This document shows positions 8,279 through 16,894 of a DNA stretch of 61,143 nt, piece after piece. Origin of the DNA: Bacillota bacterium (lineage in GTDB: Bacteria > Bacillota > Clostridia > Lachnospirales > Lachnospiraceae); assembly GCA_023393095.1 (NCBI GenBank), contig JAEWMT010000097.1:1-61143 (forward strand), written 5' to 3'. Every line of letters begins with the position of its first letter. The first letter of the stretch is position 1. A program made the position numbers and the translations under genes. The notes below the pieces were generated by a model. The model had not been told where the DNA came from. It saw nothing but the letters and a program-made list of their open reading frames with translations, and made no database searches.

Positions 8279-8761
8279 TTACATTCCCTTCATGATAAAT
8301 AAATCAGGATTGATCATACCAAAAATCATCGCTATATGGGCTACTACAAGAAAAACACCAACCAACACTGCATGAAGCTTTAACTTACCTTCCTCATCAC
8401 CCTTTTTACCGATTAGTCCCAATTCCAGTAATGTCATTCCAAGAAAAGGAATGATTCCAGACAGATAAAATCCGACTGCGATTACATCCGCCGGCCCTCT
8501 CCAGCCTCCGGTTGTACTAAGTGGAATAACAGCATTGATAAACAGGTATATAAAAATACCAAGAAAATAGAGTCCTGCAAATACACCAGTAACTTTACTG
8601 ACAACTCTCGCCTTACCTTTCGTATTTCTAGTAAATAAAATAATTAACTCTGTAATCGCCAGAGTTTCGGCACAGATAACAGGAACTGCCATGAAAATTA
8701 ACAAATTCCATGGCTGATTTGATGCCAACAATTCCATATAATGTGTCATTGCATTGTTCAT
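8279..8761 (-). CDS. Small four-helix membrane protein, unknown function
   Basis: A 160-aa hydrophobic protein with four likely membrane helices (about residues 20-42, 57-82, 95-120 and 130-155), separated by short loops with KGKAR and GKKGDEEGKLK. I do not recognise the family. The in-frame ATG at 8776 forms part of the ATGGAGG ribosome site, so the ATG at 8761 is chosen. It is the only gene on its transcript. It may be a small permease or a helper subunit. Confidence 0.65.
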   Translation of the reverse strand: MNNAMTHYMELLASNQPWNLLIFMAVPVICAETLAITELIILFTRNTKGKARVVSKVTGVFAGLYFLGIFIYLFINAVIPLSTTGGWRGPADVIAVGFYLSGIIPFLGMTLLELGLIGKKGDEEGKLKLHAVLVGVFLVVAHIAMIFGMINPDLFIMKGM

Positions 8762-9100
8762 ATGAATTACCTCCATTAAGATATATTGTTTCTTTCAACT
8801 TATCATACCTATCTTATATGGAGATATTATGGAGATGTAAAAATCACTTATTATCTGCAACAAAACTGCGAAGCTTTATCAACTATATCGGCTGTGAGGT
8901 ATTAAAGATGGGACTCACAACGGCACGCTCCGAGTTATTGCCATTATTATATTTCAATAACCAATAGATTTAAATTATATTAAAAATAATCGTTTTAATA
9001 TTATATTATAAATGCATATTGTCATCAATCTTTATGTGCTATATAATTTATATAGGAATAGTATATTTTATAACCTTTTTCACTAAGAAAGGATGTCCTT

Positions 9101-10336
9101 ATGGATTTTATCGATATATTAAAAAACAATCTGCAGACTTATTCCTATGCTACAAACATCACCCTGACCATGCTGGATAAGGAAGGCAACGAGACTGCTC
9201 AGTTTGGACAGCCTTATCAATACTGCTCCCTATTCCAGGAGGCAACCGGTAAATACTGTCCCTGTGCTAAGACACATCAGGATTCCTGCATGATGTCATT
9301 AAATCTCGGCGAATCCTATATTTATTTGTGCCCTGCCGGTATCATTCATTTCACGATTCCTATTGTCAAGGAAAAAGCCTATCAGGGAAGCATCCTGGCA
9401 GGACCTATCGTATTGGATTACCCTGATATGACCCTGGTGGACAGTATCATACAAAAGCATAATATCAGTCTGGATTATCGAAGGAAGATGTACACTGCAT
9501 TAACTGCAGTTCCGTTAATTGAACCCTTTCAGGCAAGACATCTTAGTAAACTCCTGTTTTTACTTATAACGAACTTGATTACGGGGGAATCCGAGCGTGC
9601 CAGAGAATTAAGTGAGAAGGCCTTTCAACAGGCGAAAATAGGTGAATATATACAGGCTACCAAAGAAGATGATAAAGTCTCCCCTCCTACTCAGTATGCT
9701 ATGGAGAAATCGTTAATTAGTGATGTATTATCCGGCAATGCAGCTGGTGCCAGAGCGATGTTAAATGAGATGCTTGGCCAAATTTATTTTACTTCAGGGA
9801 ATAATATCGATATTATTAAGGTAAGAACCATTGAATTAATCGCATTACTGTCCAGAGCAACCTATGAAGCAGGTTCGAATGAAAGCTCTATCTATCATAT
9901 GACGGAAAACTTTATGCATGATTTGACAAATGTAAAAAATCTAACTGATTTATCCTATGTTCTAATGGAAACTCTCGATCATTTTACGAATCTTGCATTT
10001 AGTAATACAAACGGCAATCATCTGTCTGTTATTAAAAAAAGTATTGCTTATATCAATGATCACTACAATCAGAGTTTGACTCTGGATATAGTTGCAGAGC
10101 ATGTAGGCTTGAATCCTGCATATTTTTCAACACTATTTAAGAAAGAAACCGGAGTTAATTTCTCAAATTATATTCTGAATTTGAAAGTTGAAAATGCCAA
10201 GCTTTTATTAAAAAACTCCAATCTTTCACTGATTAATATTGCAGTTGAACTGGGATTTGATAATCAAAGTTATTTTTCCAATGTATTTAAGAAAGCAACC
10301 GGTATGACACCGAAACAGTACAGACAGACTTTATAG
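9101..10336 (+). CDS. PocR-domain AraC-family transcriptional regulator
   Basis: A 411-aa regulator. Residues 1 to about 155 form a PocR sensory domain with its Cys pattern (YCSLF, YCPCAKTHQDSC, YLCPAGIIHF). The middle helical part (about 160-300) is uncharacterised. The end (about 305-408) has two AraC helix-turn-helix units, with NPAYFSTLFKKETG and DNQSYFSNVFKKATGMTPKQYR. PocR regulators are common beside corrinoid or propanediol genes, so the mtaC-mtaB-cobW genes facing it are the likely target (inference). RBS AAAGGATG precedes the ATG. 8777-9100 shows no gene. Confidence 0.85.
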   Translation: MDFIDILKNNLQTYSYATNITLTMLDKEGNETAQFGQPYQYCSLFQEATGKYCPCAKTHQDSCMMSLNLGESYIYLCPAGIIHFTIPIVKEKAYQGSILAGPIVLDYPDMTLVDSIIQKHNISLDYRRKMYTALTAVPLIEPFQARHLSKLLFLLITNLITGESERARELSEKAFQQAKIGEYIQATKEDDKVSPPTQYAMEKSLISDVLSGNAAGARAMLNEMLGQIYFTSGNNIDIIKVRTIELIALLSRATYEAGSNESSIYHMTENFMHDLTNVKNLTDLSYVLMETLDHFTNLAFSNTNGNHLSVIKKSIAYINDHYNQSLTLDIVAEHVGLNPAYFSTLFKKETGVNFSNYILNLKVENAKLLLKNSNLSLINIAVELGFDNQSYFSNVFKKATGMTPKQYRQTL

Positions 10337-10543
10337 TTACTAACGGGGGTATATTCCGATTTAAGTTAAGAGATGAATATGAGTGCATTAATTCATATAT
10401 GACATATGACACCCAAACCACAACTAATAAATTCGCAGATGATTCATGTCGTATTGATTGAATAGCTTTAGATTTACTTCTGCGAAGTTTCAGTTCCTAG
10501 TTTGCTAATAGAAATGAATTTAATTCGTTTAAGATGACACCCT

Positions 10544-10600
10544 AAAAAGCTGATATTACCCTGTATGCTCTCAACGTAACAGAATAATATCAGCTTTTTA
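10544..10600. terminator. Bidirectional terminator between the PocR regulator and cobW
   Basis: aaaaagctgatatta pairs with taatatcagcttttt across a 25-nt loop. T-runs occur on both strands. The rest of 10337-10675 has no gene. Confidence 0.8.
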
Positions 10601-10675
10601 TCGTTGGAATATTAATTAATTCTTTAAAATATCATAATAAATATTTATATTTTTCGTTCTTATTAAATTACTAAT

Positions 10676-11605
10676 CTATTTAAACATTTCATCCAATTTT
10701 TCTTTATTTATCTGTCTTCCAATCAGACATATTCTAGATTGGAATACTTCAGAATGTTGACCCACGACTGGCTTGATTATCATTTCTCCCGGTATATAAT
10801 CTACAGAATAAATTCCATTTTCTGAGTCTTTGCAGATTCCCTTTATTCTGTGTATTTCACCAAAAACACCATTTTTAATTTCATTGATAAATAGGGTAAT
10901 TCGATTCATATTCAGAGCGTCATCGGATATAATTTCATAACGGTCAAAATCATTTACATGGTTTTTCCTCATTCCAAGCTTATGTTTAACCTCGGATGTA
11001 TCGATTTTATAATTAATGTATTCCCTTAAACGAATTGGTTCCATACCTTCCCATAGTTTATCAACAATCAGACAATCCGGCTGAATTTTACTGATTTCTT
11101 CCTTAACCTTATATAACTTCTCCTCTTCCATCTGTTCTGTTTTACTTAAGAAGATTACTTCACTTGCCCTGATCTGGTCTTCAAAGAAGTCCTTTGATAT
11201 CATGGTTCTCATATAATAATTTTTTGCATCCACGATGGTTATAATATGGTCAATCATACATACCTGATTCGTTTCCTCCAACTTAAAAAGCTTCTTGATC
11301 TCAGATAATTTAGCAATTCCGGTTGGTTCAACAATGATCCGTTCGGGGTGATAATCACGGATAATTTCTTCAATACCTTTTGACAAATCCATGGAGCTTG
11401 AGCAGCAGATGCACCCTGCCTGAATTGGCTTTACGGTAAGCCCCTCTCTTCCTAGTGTTTCCTGGTCTATATTAATTCTTCCGAATTCATTTTCTAAAAT
11501 AACTACTTGATCCGTTGTGTACAAATCCTTAATCATTTTCTTGATAAATGTTGTCTTTCCAGCTCCTAAGAAGCCGGATATGATATCTATCTTCGTCTTT
11601 TCCAT
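10676..11605 (-). CDS. CobW/P47K-family GTPase (metallochaperone type)
   Basis: A 309-aa G3E GTPase. Walker A GFLGAGKTTF lies near residue 10, the metal-binding GCICCSSS (CxCC) near 64, EPTG near 93, and a SKTE base-recognition element near 155. A CobW C-terminal domain follows. Family members deliver metals, often zinc, into partner enzymes. Third in line after mtaC-mtaB, it may load zinc into MtaB (inference). The ATG at 11662 has no ribosome site; GGAGGG precedes the ATG at 11605. A terminator at 11692 partly isolates it from mtaB. Confidence 0.85.
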   Translation of the reverse strand: MEKTKIDIISGFLGAGKTTFIKKMIKDLYTTDQVVILENEFGRINIDQETLGREGLTVKPIQAGCICCSSSMDLSKGIEEIIRDYHPERIIVEPTGIAKLSEIKKLFKLEETNQVCMIDHIITIVDAKNYYMRTMISKDFFEDQIRASEVIFLSKTEQMEEEKLYKVKEEISKIQPDCLIVDKLWEGMEPIRLREYINYKIDTSEVKHKLGMRKNHVNDFDRYEIISDDALNMNRITLFINEIKNGVFGEIHRIKGICKDSENGIYSVDYIPGEMIIKPVVGQHSEVFQSRICLIGRQINKEKLDEMFK

Positions 11606-11650
11606 GATAACCCTCCAATCATCGTATTGATTATGGTTTCCTTTATAATT

Positions 11651-11690
11651 CTTAGAACGCAATTTCCTATGAAGATTACTATGAAATAAG
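11651..11690 (+). repeat. Fragment of structured repeat family 1
   Basis: cttagaacgcaatttcct and the following tatgaa match the 3' hairpin of the elements at 8035 and 14151. A 12-nt insertion with a second ctatgaa precedes aataag. Only the 3' third of the element is present. Confidence 0.45.
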
Positions 11691-11691
11691 A

Positions 11692-11730
11692 AAGAGGAAT
11701 CCCCTGAGTATTACAAATGGGATTCCTCTT
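11692..11730 (-). terminator. Terminator after mtaB
   Basis: aagaggaatccc pairs with gggattcctctt, followed on the minus strand by TTCTTATTTC. It lies between mtaB and cobW, so cobW is transcribed by readthrough or from its own promoter. Confidence 0.75.
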
Positions 11731-11774
11731 AACAAGGGGGGGAATAGGGTTATTGCATTTATATAAAGCTATAA

Positions 11775-13151
11775 CTAAATGCCGTATTCTGATGGATTAT
11801 ATTTAGAAGCATCTACTTCTTCCTTCATTTCTGCGATAAAGGCTTCTTCATCCTCAGGAATATCCTCAATCTGACCTTCCAGTATATCAAGCCAGTTCAT
11901 TTCTCTTTCTTCTAATTCAAGTTCTTTCTTATCCACTGCTCTTCTTAAGATATCAATTGTAAGCTTTGCAGTATTTAAGGTTCTGATGAACGGATCCTGA
12001 GTCTTAACGATCTCATTGCCAATCTCAAATGCCACATCCGGTCTTAATACATAAGCCTGAGGATCAAGATAGCAGTCTGATTCCACTAAGAGGTCTCTCA
12101 TTAATTTAGCATGTCCTTTTTTCGCTGCTACATTCATCAGACGACAGTCGTAAACTAACTGCTCAGTTGATACTACAGGTGCAAAGCCGCTTAACAGTTT
12201 AATCTGCTGTACAGATTCATTACTCCATAAGTCAGCTACTGCAGCTGAGATATTACCGATCGGGCTGAAGTGAGCACATGCTGCACTCTTACCCTCTAAA
12301 GTAATCGGAGTACCGGTAATTGCTTTCAGATAAACATTTTCATATGCGCAGTCCTTACTTGGGCCTACTGCACCATTTTCTAAAGCTACAAGAGCTCTTG
12401 GAGCCGTTGCAGTTCTCATGATAGCTGCATATACCTTAGGAATGAAACCCTGCTCTGCAAGAACCATAGAGGTATTGGCAAAGCCGCAAGCTGAGTCACC
12501 ACCGGAGATAGCTCCGTTCGCATTTGCAATCGCAGTAATATTCTGCCATAACCACTTCATATCTCTGGATGCCAGACATCCCAAAGCGAAGATGGAAGTT
12601 CTAAGATCTGCATTTACGATTGCTTCATCGTTTATTTCCTTACCACCGGTAGATTCGATCGATAAAATATCTGCGCCGTCTTTTGCAGTTCCTTCAAAGG
12701 TCTTAACCATTGCATCCCAGTACTTTCCACTTCTCATAATCGGAGGGCGGCTCATCTCTCTGATATCATTTGGTGTCATTCTGATAGCGCTCTTCAAACC
12801 GTATTTCGCTTCATATTCAGACATGGTATCACGAAGCAACTTGTGGATCTGAATACCCCATTCCGGATGCTCTGTCATATCCGGTAAGGTCTCAAATTCG
12901 ATTATAAGACCGGGTGCATGCAGTTCATGCGCTTTCTTTAAAACTCCGTTAATAATATCCTGATATATTTTTAAAACCTCAGGCATGGTATCCTTATTAA
13001 TATTCATTGGAGGTAATGTAAAGTTAACCTCAGGATAAATTTCGCCTCCACCGATTACTAATCCGCTTCTTGTTTTTACCGGATTTGGACATGCGCCATA
13101 GATGAAATCATCTACTGAAGTATACGCAAGTTTTGTAAATTGTCTGCTCAT
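11775..13151 (-). CDS. mtaB: Methanol:corrinoid methyltransferase MtaB
   Basis: A 458-aa zinc enzyme that moves the methyl group of methanol to the corrinoid of MtaC. The full length and the N-terminal YGACPNPVKTRSGLVIGGG match the family. Candidate zinc ligands, by alignment with recalled Methanosarcina MtaB, are Glu166 (SIESTGG), Cys222 (GDSACGFAN) and Cys268 (SKDCAYEN). It starts 14 nt after mtaC with an AGGAGG site. No MtaA-type second methyltransferase is adjacent, so the methyl acceptor enzyme must be encoded elsewhere. Confidence 0.93.
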   Translation of the reverse strand: MSRQFTKLAYTSVDDFIYGACPNPVKTRSGLVIGGGEIYPEVNFTLPPMNINKDTMPEVLKIYQDIINGVLKKAHELHAPGLIIEFETLPDMTEHPEWGIQIHKLLRDTMSEYEAKYGLKSAIRMTPNDIREMSRPPIMRSGKYWDAMVKTFEGTAKDGADILSIESTGGKEINDEAIVNADLRTSIFALGCLASRDMKWLWQNITAIANANGAISGGDSACGFANTSMVLAEQGFIPKVYAAIMRTATAPRALVALENGAVGPSKDCAYENVYLKAITGTPITLEGKSAACAHFSPIGNISAAVADLWSNESVQQIKLLSGFAPVVSTEQLVYDCRLMNVAAKKGHAKLMRDLLVESDCYLDPQAYVLRPDVAFEIGNEIVKTQDPFIRTLNTAKLTIDILRRAVDKKELELEEREMNWLDILEGQIEDIPEDEEAFIAEMKEEVDASKYNPSEYGI

Positions 13152-13165
13152 TTATGTCAATCCTC

Positions 13166-13810
13166 CTATTTACCGTATTTTTTTTCTAAAAATGCTTTTG
13201 CATATTCAGCTGCTTCACTAGCATTGGAGGTATAACCATCAGCACCTACAGAATCTGCAAACTGCTGGTTAACAGGTGCTCCACCTATCATGATATGATA
13301 TTTATTTCTAACTCCTGCTTTTTCGAATTCTTTGATAACATCACCAATTGCAGGCATTGTTGTTGTTAATAATGCGGATACACATACGATATCAGCACCA
13401 ATTTCTTCTGCCTTCTCAACAAATGCAAGATCCGGAACGTCGATACCTAAATCATATACGGTAGCTCCCATTCCTTTCATCATCATCGCAACTAAATTCT
13501 TACCGATATCATGTAAGTCACCCTTTACTGTTCCGATAACAATTTTACCGATCGGTTTAACACCAGTTGCTGTAAGTAACGGCTCAAGAATTGTAAGACC
13601 TGCTGACATTGCTCTTGCTGCTACTAACATCTCAGGAACATAGATTTTATTCAGTTTGAAGTTCTCACCAACAATTCCCATAGCACCGATAAGTCCCTCA
13701 TTAAGAATTTTCTCAAAGGAAACTCCCTCTTCAATACCCTGATTAACTAATTCTTTTACCTGTTTTGCTTTACCCTTCTGCACAGCTAATGATAATGCTT
13801 CGAAATCCAT
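13166..13810 (-). CDS. mtaC: Methanol corrinoid protein MtaC
   Basis: A 214-aa B12-binding protein. Residues 1-85 are the B12-binding-2 helical cap, and about 88-210 the Rossmann B12 domain, with the lower-ligand motif GDLHDIG (His100), VSALLTTTM and IGGAPVNQQFADSVGADGY. It carries the methyl group taken by MtaB. RBS AGGAGG lies 8 nt before the ATG. It is first in the operon; the leader (13811 to about 14150) is AT-rich, with two palindromes and no cobalamin-riboswitch box. Confidence 0.93.
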   Translation of the reverse strand: MDFEALSLAVQKGKAKQVKELVNQGIEEGVSFEKILNEGLIGAMGIVGENFKLNKIYVPEMLVAARAMSAGLTILEPLLTATGVKPIGKIVIGTVKGDLHDIGKNLVAMMMKGMGATVYDLGIDVPDLAFVEKAEEIGADIVCVSALLTTTMPAIGDVIKEFEKAGVRNKYHIMIGGAPVNQQFADSVGADGYTSNASEAAEYAKAFLEKKYGK

Positions 13811-13929
13811 AAGTTTACCTCCTGTAAAATTTATTATGTTTTGTGTTTCATTGATGAGTTAAGTATATCTTTTTCCTTTTCAGAAGTATTTCATTCTATT
13901 TATCTTTTTTATAATATTTTTGGTGTTTT

Positions 13930-13987
13930 ATGAAGAAATCTTCATCAGTTTAAAGGTTTTCAAAGTGCATTTAGATCAAATCTAAAT
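13930..13987. promoter_or_regulatory. Two palindromes upstream of mtaC (putative operators)
   Basis: atgaaga-aa-tcttcat (13930-13945) and atttagat-caa-atctaaat (13969-13987) are perfect inverted repeats, 120-180 nt before the mtaC ATG. They could bind the PocR-AraC regulator. No strong sigma-A promoter is evident there, as expected for activator dependence. Confidence 0.4.
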
Positions 13988-14150
13988 ATTTTGATATTTT
14001 ATGTCGATATTTTTTGAATTATAAGTATTTTAATTCATAATTTAACATTAGTAAGTTCGCAATATAAATTTTTTCAAACCCCAATTACAATATCAATTAA
14101 TGTAGAGTACGTTACCTGCCTACGAATTTTTATATATTACTTAGAATTAA

Positions 14151-14277
14151 AGAATGTACTACACCCATTCTTCACGCCCGAGCGGATTACGAAATAACAT
14201 ACTTTATTTCCGTGAAGTGCGCATCCTATGTACGGAGAGATTTTTATATCTTCGGACGTAATTTCCTATGATATAAA
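14151..14277 (+). repeat. Structured repeat family 1, copy 2
   Basis: About 127 nt, aligned along its whole length with 8035-8158. agaatg/cattct forms P1 with a diverged loop, ttcacg/cgtgaa forms P2, and ttatatc/gatataa forms the outer part of the 3' hairpin. Compared with copy 1, P2 changes a G-C to an A-T pair and the 3' hairpin swaps T-A for A-T, which keeps pairing. It sits between mtaC and the amino-acid ABC genes. Confidence 0.65.
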
Positions 14278-14278
14278 T

Positions 14279-14336
14279 AAAAGACCTTTTTACCGCACAA
14301 CAGTATTTATACTGTGTATGATAAAAAAGGTCTTTT
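14279..14336 (-). terminator. Terminator of the amino-acid ABC operon
   Basis: aaaagacctttt pairs with aaaaggtctttt, with an inner acagta/tactgt stem. The minus strand ends in a T-run. It lies 27 nt past the binding-protein gene. Confidence 0.8.
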
Positions 14337-14362
14337 AATCAAAATTATAATTCTATATCATT

Positions 14363-15277
14363 TTATTTTATCACGCCACCTTCAACTACTAAGTTATCTG
14401 CAGATGCGGCAGCCCCGTAAACCGGTGCTAGTGTTTCTTCATAGTCTTTATGGAAGAATTGTTCGTTACCCAGGGTCTTTATCTCATTATTAATCCAATC
14501 TAATAATTCCTTATTTCCTTTTTGTACAGCAGGTGCAATTGAGTCAACGCTTCCTAAGGATTCAACTCCCACCGAGTAGCCTTTATTTTCCAACGCCCAT
14601 GCAAGGACTTCGGTATTATCGGTAGTAAATGCATCTCCTCTGCCATCCAACAGTGCACTGTAAGCATCGCTATACTGATCAAATTTGATTAATTTTACAT
14701 CCGGATAATTCTCTGAGAAATAAGTTTCTGCTGTAGTTCCCTTTGCAATAATTAATTTCTTTCCTTTCAACTGTTTTGGTTCTGTAATCAGTGCTTTATC
14801 CGGTGATACAATACCAAGTGAAACCTTCATATAGGGAAGTGCAAAATCCACTTTCTCTGCACGTTCTTCTGTTAAGGTAAAGTTAGCTAAAATGATATCT
14901 ACTTTTGCAGATGTAAGAAATTCAACACGGCTGGCAGGATCAACTGGTACGTATTCCACATCCACACCCAAATCTTTTGCTATTCTGTTACCAAAATATA
15001 CGTCATAGCCCTGGTAAGCACCATTTTCATCTACATAGCCAAATGGTTTCTTATCACTAAATACACCTATAATAACCTTACCACTTTTCTTGATTTCATC
15101 CAGAGTTCTTGCGGTCCCTGCCCGTTTAGCTGATTTATCTGAGGTGGGTGCAGTCGTTGTCTTATCTGTTGCAGATGCTCCATCCGTTGCCTTTGTGCTA
15201 TTCTTGCAGGCTGTAAATAATACAGTCACAAACACAAGACTTAATAATAATGCAATTAATTTTTTTGATTTTTTCAT
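14363..15277 (-). CDS. Polar amino-acid ABC transporter, substrate-binding lipoprotein
   Basis: A 304-aa family-3 solute-binding protein. The N-terminal signal ends in a lipobox (VLFTAC, lipid Cys24), followed by a Thr/Ser/Ala-rich linker. The SBP domain begins at about residue 45 with VIIGVFSDKKPFGYVDENG and contains YDVYFGNRIAKDLG and GRGDAFTTDN. Glutamate, glutamine, aspartate or cystine are possible ligands. The ATG at 15277 has a GAGGGAG site; the one at 15307 lies in a small hairpin. It is the last gene of the operon. Confidence 0.9.
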   Translation of the reverse strand: MKKSKKLIALLLSLVFVTVLFTACKNSTKATDGASATDKTTTAPTSDKSAKRAGTARTLDEIKKSGKVIIGVFSDKKPFGYVDENGAYQGYDVYFGNRIAKDLGVDVEYVPVDPASRVEFLTSAKVDIILANFTLTEERAEKVDFALPYMKVSLGIVSPDKALITEPKQLKGKKLIIAKGTTAETYFSENYPDVKLIKFDQYSDAYSALLDGRGDAFTTDNTEVLAWALENKGYSVGVESLGSVDSIAPAVQKGNKELLDWINNEIKTLGNEQFFHKDYEETLAPVYGAAASADNLVVEGGVIK

Positions 15278-15345
15278 AATTCTCCCTCTTTCCTGGGTAT
15301 TACCCATATCATTTTAATTTATGATAAGTGAATTAGTAGACTAAA

Positions 15346-16149
15346 TCACTTATTAGCCAGTTCTTTCTGTATCTTTGATTCGTCGTTATTCACGCAGTCA
15401 AAATCAAAAATATTTAAAAATTGCTTTGCTCTTTCTGTCTTTGGATTGGTAAAGAATTCACCCGGTTTATTTTCCTCTACAATTTTACCTTCATCCAGGA
15501 ATATGATCCGGTCGGCAATTGCTCTTGCAAACTGCATTTCATGGGTAACAATGATCATTGTGCTTCCTTCTTTCGCCAGCTCCAGCATAACATCCAATAC
15601 TTCCCTGACCATCTCAGGATCCAGTGCAGCTGTTACCTCATCAAACAGCATTACTTTAGGATGCATACATAATGCTCTTATAATTGCCACTCTTTGCTTT
15701 TGTCCACCGGAGAGTTGTCTCGGATATGCCTTTTTCTTATCCGACAAACCTACCCTACTTAATAAATCTTCTGCTTCTTTTATCACTTCCTTTTTGTCTC
15801 TTTTCTGAGCCTTGATTGGACCAAGAAGAATATTATCAAGAATTGTCAGATGTGGGAACAATTCATAGCTTTGAAAAACCATACCAATGTCTTGCCTTAT
15901 AAGATGCATGCTTTTGGTCTGATTACTGATCATATCCCCATTCAGATAGATCTCACCACCCTGTATCTTCTCCAGCCCATTGATGCACCGGAGTAGAGTG
16001 CTCTTACCGCAGCCTGACGGTCCAAGTACCACAACTACTTCTCCTTTATGAATATCCAAGGAGACATCATCTAAAATTACAGTATCCTGAAAACTTTTAT
16101 TCAAATGCTTTATCTCTAATATTTTCTCTAACGACTTCATGCTTGTCAC
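15346..16149 (-). CDS. Polar amino-acid ABC transporter, ATP-binding protein
   Basis: A 267-aa GlnQ/HisP-type ATPase: Walker A GPSGCGKST near residue 43, Q-loop MVFQSYELFPHL, signature LSGGQKQRVAI, Walker B VMLFDEVTAALDP and the switch histidine in IIVTHEM. The Asp-Glu of Walker B continues to Val where Pro is usual (DEPTS/A), a small oddity. It starts at GTG 16149 or ATG 16140; ribosome site weak. It powers the two permeases encoded upstream. Confidence 0.93.
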   Translation of the reverse strand: MTSMKSLEKILEIKHLNKSFQDTVILDDVSLDIHKGEVVVVLGPSGCGKSTLLRCINGLEKIQGGEIYLNGDMISNQTKSMHLIRQDIGMVFQSYELFPHLTILDNILLGPIKAQKRDKKEVIKEAEDLLSRVGLSDKKKAYPRQLSGGQKQRVAIIRALCMHPKVMLFDEVTAALDPEMVREVLDVMLELAKEGSTMIIVTHEMQFARAIADRIIFLDEGKIVEENKPGEFFTNPKTERAKQFLNIFDFDCVNNDESKIQKELANK

Positions 16150-16216
16150 CCGAACCCTTCATTTTTCATCAATATAATTAATTTAGTCATCAACAACGTC
16201 GGATTTGTATCTTAAG

Positions 16217-16894
16217 CTATTCACTCCATATCCTTTCCAATTTACCGGAAAGTAGTGAGATCGGATAACATACAATAAAATAAAGGAAGAATATCACTCC
16301 GTATATCCATAAAGCTGCCGACGGAATCGTTAGTCTTGAAGCTTCAATAATCTGTTGTCCTACCTTAACTATTTCTACAACACCGATTAATACGATCAGT
16401 GAAGTCGTCTTAATCATTCTGGTTACCAGATTAATTGCTAAGGGTACCAGCCGGCGTATTGTCTGCGGTATAATAATATGAATATAGATCTGAAAATCGG
16501 TCAGTCCGATTGCTTTACCACTTTCATACTGATGCATCGGAATAGAAGTCAGGGCTCCTCTCACCAAATCACCCATTTCTGCAGTTCCCCACATTGTAAA
16601 AACAATAATGGCTGACAGCTCTCCTGATAAATTAATATGAAAAGTCTTCGTGATTCCAAAATAAATAAGAAACAAAAGTACCAGCTGTGGCATGATCCTG
16701 ATAAACTCTAAATAGATACGTGTAACAACCCTCGTAATAGGATTCTTAATTGTCATAATCATTCCAAGTAATATCCCGAGGATAATCGAACATAACACCG
16801 AAACCAGTGATATATTAATCGTTACCAGTAAGCCTTCCAATAATCTGATAAAGTTTCTCCCCTGAAAGAGAACACTAATTCCCAAATCCCGCAT
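16217..16894 (-). CDS. Amino-acid ABC transporter permease 2 (HisM/GlnP type)
   Basis: A 225-aa inner-membrane protein with about five helices and the EAA loop (ESGKAIGLTDFQIYIHIIIPQTIRRLVP, quoted as the region about 125-150). Together with the preceding permease it forms a heterodimeric channel. Its start overlaps the end of that gene by 20 nt, which suggests translational coupling. Confidence 0.9.
   Translation of the reverse strand: MRDLGISVLFQGRNFIRLLEGLLVTINISLVSVLCSIILGILLGMIMTIKNPITRVVTRIYLEFIRIMPQLVLLFLIYFGITKTFHINLSGELSAIIVFTMWGTAEMGDLVRGALTSIPMHQYESGKAIGLTDFQIYIHIIIPQTIRRLVPLAINLVTRMIKTTSLIVLIGVVEIVKVGQQIIEASRLTIPSAALWIYGVIFFLYFIVCYPISLLSGKLERIWSE

Noticed and set aside
13811..14150. 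Cobalamin riboswitch before mtaC
   Set aside because: I found no B12-box-like GCCACTG element and the leader is AT-rich with only short palindromes.
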